Positions 61,585 through 64,000 of a stretch of 64,000 bases of DNA are shown one piece after another. Source of the DNA: Pogonophryne albipinna (taxonomy: Eukaryota; Chordata; Actinopteri; Perciformes; Artedidraconidae). The notes below the pieces were generated by a model that saw nothing but the letters and a program-made list of their open reading frames with translations, was not told where the DNA came from and did not search any database. The stretch is from NCBI GenBank assembly GCA_028583405.1, contig CM053243.1, positions 24,144,867-24,208,866 on the forward strand, given 5' to 3'. A program made the translations under genes and the position numbers. The first letter of the stretch is position 1. Every line of letters begins with the position of its first letter.

Positions 61585-63212
61585 CACTGAACAAAAATAT
61601 AAATGCAACACTTTTGTTTTTGCTCCCATTTTTCATGAGATGAACTCAAAGATCTAAAACATTTTCTATATACACAAAATAACCATTTCTCTCAAATATT
61701 GTTCACAAATCTGAAAAAATCTGTGATAGTGAGCACTTCTCCTTTGCCGAGATAATCCATCCCACCTCACAGGTGTGGCATATCAAGATGCTGGTTAGAC
61801 AGCATGATTATTGCACAGGTGTGCCTTAGGCTGGCCACAATAAAAGGCCACTCTGAAACGTGCAGTTTTGCTTTATTGGGGGGTCTGGGGGGGTCCGAAA
61901 ACCAGTCAGTATCTGGTGTGACCACCATTTGCCTCACCCAATGCAACACATCTCCTTTGCATAGAGTTGATCAGGTTGTTGATTGTGGCCTGTGGAATGT
62001 TGGTCCACTCCTCTTCAATGGCTGTGCGAAGTTGCTGGATATTGGCAGGAACTGGAACACGCTGTCGTATACGCCGATCCAGAGCATCCCAAACATGCTC
62101 AATGGGTGACATGTCCGGTGAGTATGCTGGCCATGCAAGAACTGGGATGTTTTCATCCTCCAGGAATTGTGTACAGATCCTTGCAACATGGGGCCGTGCA
62201 TTATCATGCTGCAACATGAGGTGATGGTCGTGGATGAATGGCACAACAATGGGCCTCAGGATCTCGTCACGGTATCTCTGTGCATTCACAATGCCATCAA
62301 TAAAATGCACCTGTGTTCGTCGTCCATAACATACGCCTGCCCATACCATAACCCCACCACCACCATGGGCCCCTCGATTCACAACATTGACATCAGAAAA
62401 CCGCTCACCCACACAACGCCACACACGCTGTCTGCCATCTGCCCTGAACAGTGAAAACCGGGATTCATCCGTGAAGAGAACACCTCTCCAACGTGCCAGA
62501 CGCCATTGAATGTGAGCATTTGCCCACTCAAGTCGGTTACGACGACGAACCGGAGTCAGGTCGAGACCCCGATGAGGACGACGAGCATGCAGATGAGCTT
62601 CCCTGAGACGGTTTCTGACAGTTTGTGCAGAAATTCTTTGGTTATGCAAACCGATTGTTGCAGCAGCTGTCCGAGTGGCTGGTCTCAGACGATCTTGGAG
62701 GTGAACATGCTGGATGTGGAGGTCCTGGGCTGGTGTGGTTACACGTGGTCTGCGGTTGTGAGGCCGGTTGGATGTACTGCCAAATTCTCTGAAACGCCTT
62801 TGGAGACGGCTTATGATAGAGAAATGAACATTCAATTCACGGGCAACAGCTCTGGTGGACATTCCTGCTGTCAGCATGCCAATTGCACGCTCCCTCAAAA
62901 CTTGCGACATCTGTGGCATTGTGCTGTGTGATAAAACTGAACATTTTAGAGTGGCCTTTTATTGTGGCCAGCCTAAGGCACACCTGTGCAATAATCATGC
63001 TGTCTAATCAGCATCTTGATATGCCACACCTGTGAGGTAGGATGGATTATCTCGGCAAAAGTGCTCACTATCACAGATTTTTTCAGATTTGTGAACAATA
63101 TTTGAGAGAAATGGTTATTTTGTGTATATAGAAAATGTTTTAGATCTTTGAGTTCATCTCATGAAAAATGGGAGCAAAAACAAAAGTGTTGCATTTATAT
63201 TTTTGTTCAGTG
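61585..63212 (-). mobile_element. Complete Tc1-type transposon, apparently intact
   Basis: 1628 bp flanked by TA (61583-61584 and 63213-63214). Inverted repeats of about 285 bp start CACTGAACAAAAATATAAAT and differ only by a short indel (about 61739) and a few substitutions. The transposase frame is open from start to stop on the minus strand. Near-identical repeats and an intact gene point to a recent insertion. It is a different family from the Tc1 at 4.5 kb, with unrelated repeats and an Arg-rich transposase. Confidence 0.96.
61906..62919 (-). CDS. Tc1 transposase, full length
   Basis: 337 residues, the usual Tc1 length, catalysing cut-and-paste transposition into TA sites in the nucleus. 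N-terminal DNA-binding region: a first helix-turn-helix at about residues 5-45 (STRAVARELNVHFSIISRL), a basic RPHNRRPRV segment like the AT-hook between the two paired-like domains, and a second helix-turn-helix at about 65-115. The catalytic domain has FTDESRF with Asp151, the glycine-rich GAHGGGGVMVWAG (184-195), LQHDNARPH with Asp239 and SPDMSPIEHVWD with Glu274. The second Asp and Glu are 34 residues apart, giving DD34E. The start at 62919 lies just inside the inverted repeat, as normal. No frameshift, premature stop or missing catalytic residue is visible. Confidence 0.95.
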   Translation of the reverse strand: MPQMSQVLRERAIGMLTAGMSTRAVARELNVHFSIISRLQRRFREFGSTSNRPHNRRPRVTTPAQDLHIQHVHLQDRLRPATRTAAATIGLHNQRISAQTVRNRLREAHLHARRPHRGLDLTPVRRRNRLEWANAHIQWRLARWRGVLFTDESRFSLFRADGRQRVWRCVGERFSDVNVVNRGAHGGGGVMVWAGVCYGRRTQVHFIDGIVNAQRYRDEILRPIVVPFIHDHHLMLQHDNARPHVARICTQFLEDENIPVLAWPAYSPDMSPIEHVWDALDRRIRQRVPVPANIQQLRTAIEEEWTNIPQATINNLINSMQRRCVALGEANGGHTRY

Positions 63213-63214
63213 TA

Positions 63215-64000
63215 ACTCCACCGCACCACCTGATGTAAATCATACATTTTATTCAAATGACATCACTAATTAAAATTAAACATGGCGATTTCCTTAACCC
63301 TAACCCTGGGTGACTGCTAAGTGCTAAAGCCTGAACCTTCTACTCACTGGGCGACCATCCTTTACACAACTTGAGGAGCAGTGATGTTTGAGTAAGAGAA
63401 CTAAGGTGGCCTTCAGTAAAGGCTGTAGAGACAGAGCTTGGTTTTTCCACTCTGAATTACCGTAGAAACATCACGGTGCAAAATGGTGGACTGATGATAC
63501 ACTAATGAAAACATAGTAATTAGTATTGTATTAATTGTATGCAAATAGATCCCTCTTAAATACAAGAGACTGTCATCCTTAAACATCATGAGTTAATAAC
63601 TAACCACATGAAGTATAACATATTTCTACAAAATCAGACATTGACACAACCTTGCTTTTAGTGAAGTACATGGGGTGAATACTACGTCTCTATAATGTGT
63701 AGATGCTGAGTTACTGTTCAGAAGATTGTATTAAAAAACAAGCACCCACCCACACATCAACATGACAACAGGACTTCTTGCACAGCAGGGAAAATGGTGG
63801 CAGTACAAAAGACCACTTACTGAGGATGAACCTTTGAACACTTAAAAAAGTTGAAATCTCTCCCCCTTTTCTTTATTCTTTTCTATTTATATGAACACTT
63901 TTACGCATCAGTATGAGATGAAATCGTGAGTAACATTTTCTTACCATAAATGGTAAACAGTGTGATTCAGTAAATATATTAAGGAAATAAAATGGGAGCA
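63215..64000. other. AT-rich non-coding DNA
   Basis: No gene or repeat end recognised. Confidence 0.5.

Overview
The window is typical non-coding teleost fish chromatin, most likely percomorph. The evidence is long pure (CA/TG)n tracts, two DIRS-type tyrosine-recombinase retrotransposons, two Tc1-type elements, an L2-clade LINE, hAT- and TTAA-flanked non-autonomous elements, a tRNA-derived SINE and a Gypsy-like LTR. I recognise no intact host gene. The only protein predicted to be whole and functional is a Tc1 transposase at 61.9-62.9 kb. Everything else that codes belongs to a mobile element and is broken, apart from a decayed coding region of unknown origin at 23.66-24.73 kb.

Layout. 1-2.9 kb: AT-rich non-coding DNA with a 206-bp TG microsatellite. 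2.87-18.45 kb: a nested insertion pile. A dispersed repeat (here 'X') is interrupted by DIRS-1 (3.7-10.88 kb, itself hit by a Tc1 at 4.47-6.07 kb). A TTAA-bordered repeat ('A', about 10.9-17.8 kb) follows. A is interrupted by element 'B' (11,489-17,274), B by DIRS-2 (11,783-17,013), and a 141-bp MITE lies beside B. 18.5-27.7 kb: mostly unassigned DNA with a complete 373-bp TTAA MITE ('P', 21.5 kb), a second complete copy of A (22.0-23.2 kb) and the decayed coding region. 27.7-36.1 kb: a second nest. A second P copy is split by element 'Y' (3-bp CAG duplication). Y holds three hAT-type insertions, and the third holds an L2 LINE with esterase-type ORF1 and EN-RT ORF2. 36.1-42.2 kb: SINE, a CRE/TATA promoter-like site and a possible solo LTR. 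42.25-43.95 kb: Gypsy-like LTR plus a proline/serine-rich minisatellite region. 44-51 kb: AT-rich DNA and microsatellites. 50.99-54.04 kb: a 3-kb long-inverted-repeat element containing a second copy of parts of X. 54.26-55.41 kb: hAT-type element. 55.4-61.6 kb: AT-rich DNA with a 31-bp-stem hairpin at 57.92 kb. 61.58-63.21 kb: intact Tc1.

Relations. The nesting gives a relative chronology: X and P are the oldest hosts, while the Tc1 in DIRS-1, DIRS-2, the L2 and the intact Tc1 are younger. Several insertions can be checked by reversing them on paper. Removing the first Tc1 with one TA puts the two parts of the DIRS-1 recombinase gene back in one frame. Removing Y with one CAG restores the sequence of the uninterrupted P copy. 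Two hAT elements lie side by side at one target, so the same 8-bp duplication appears three times.
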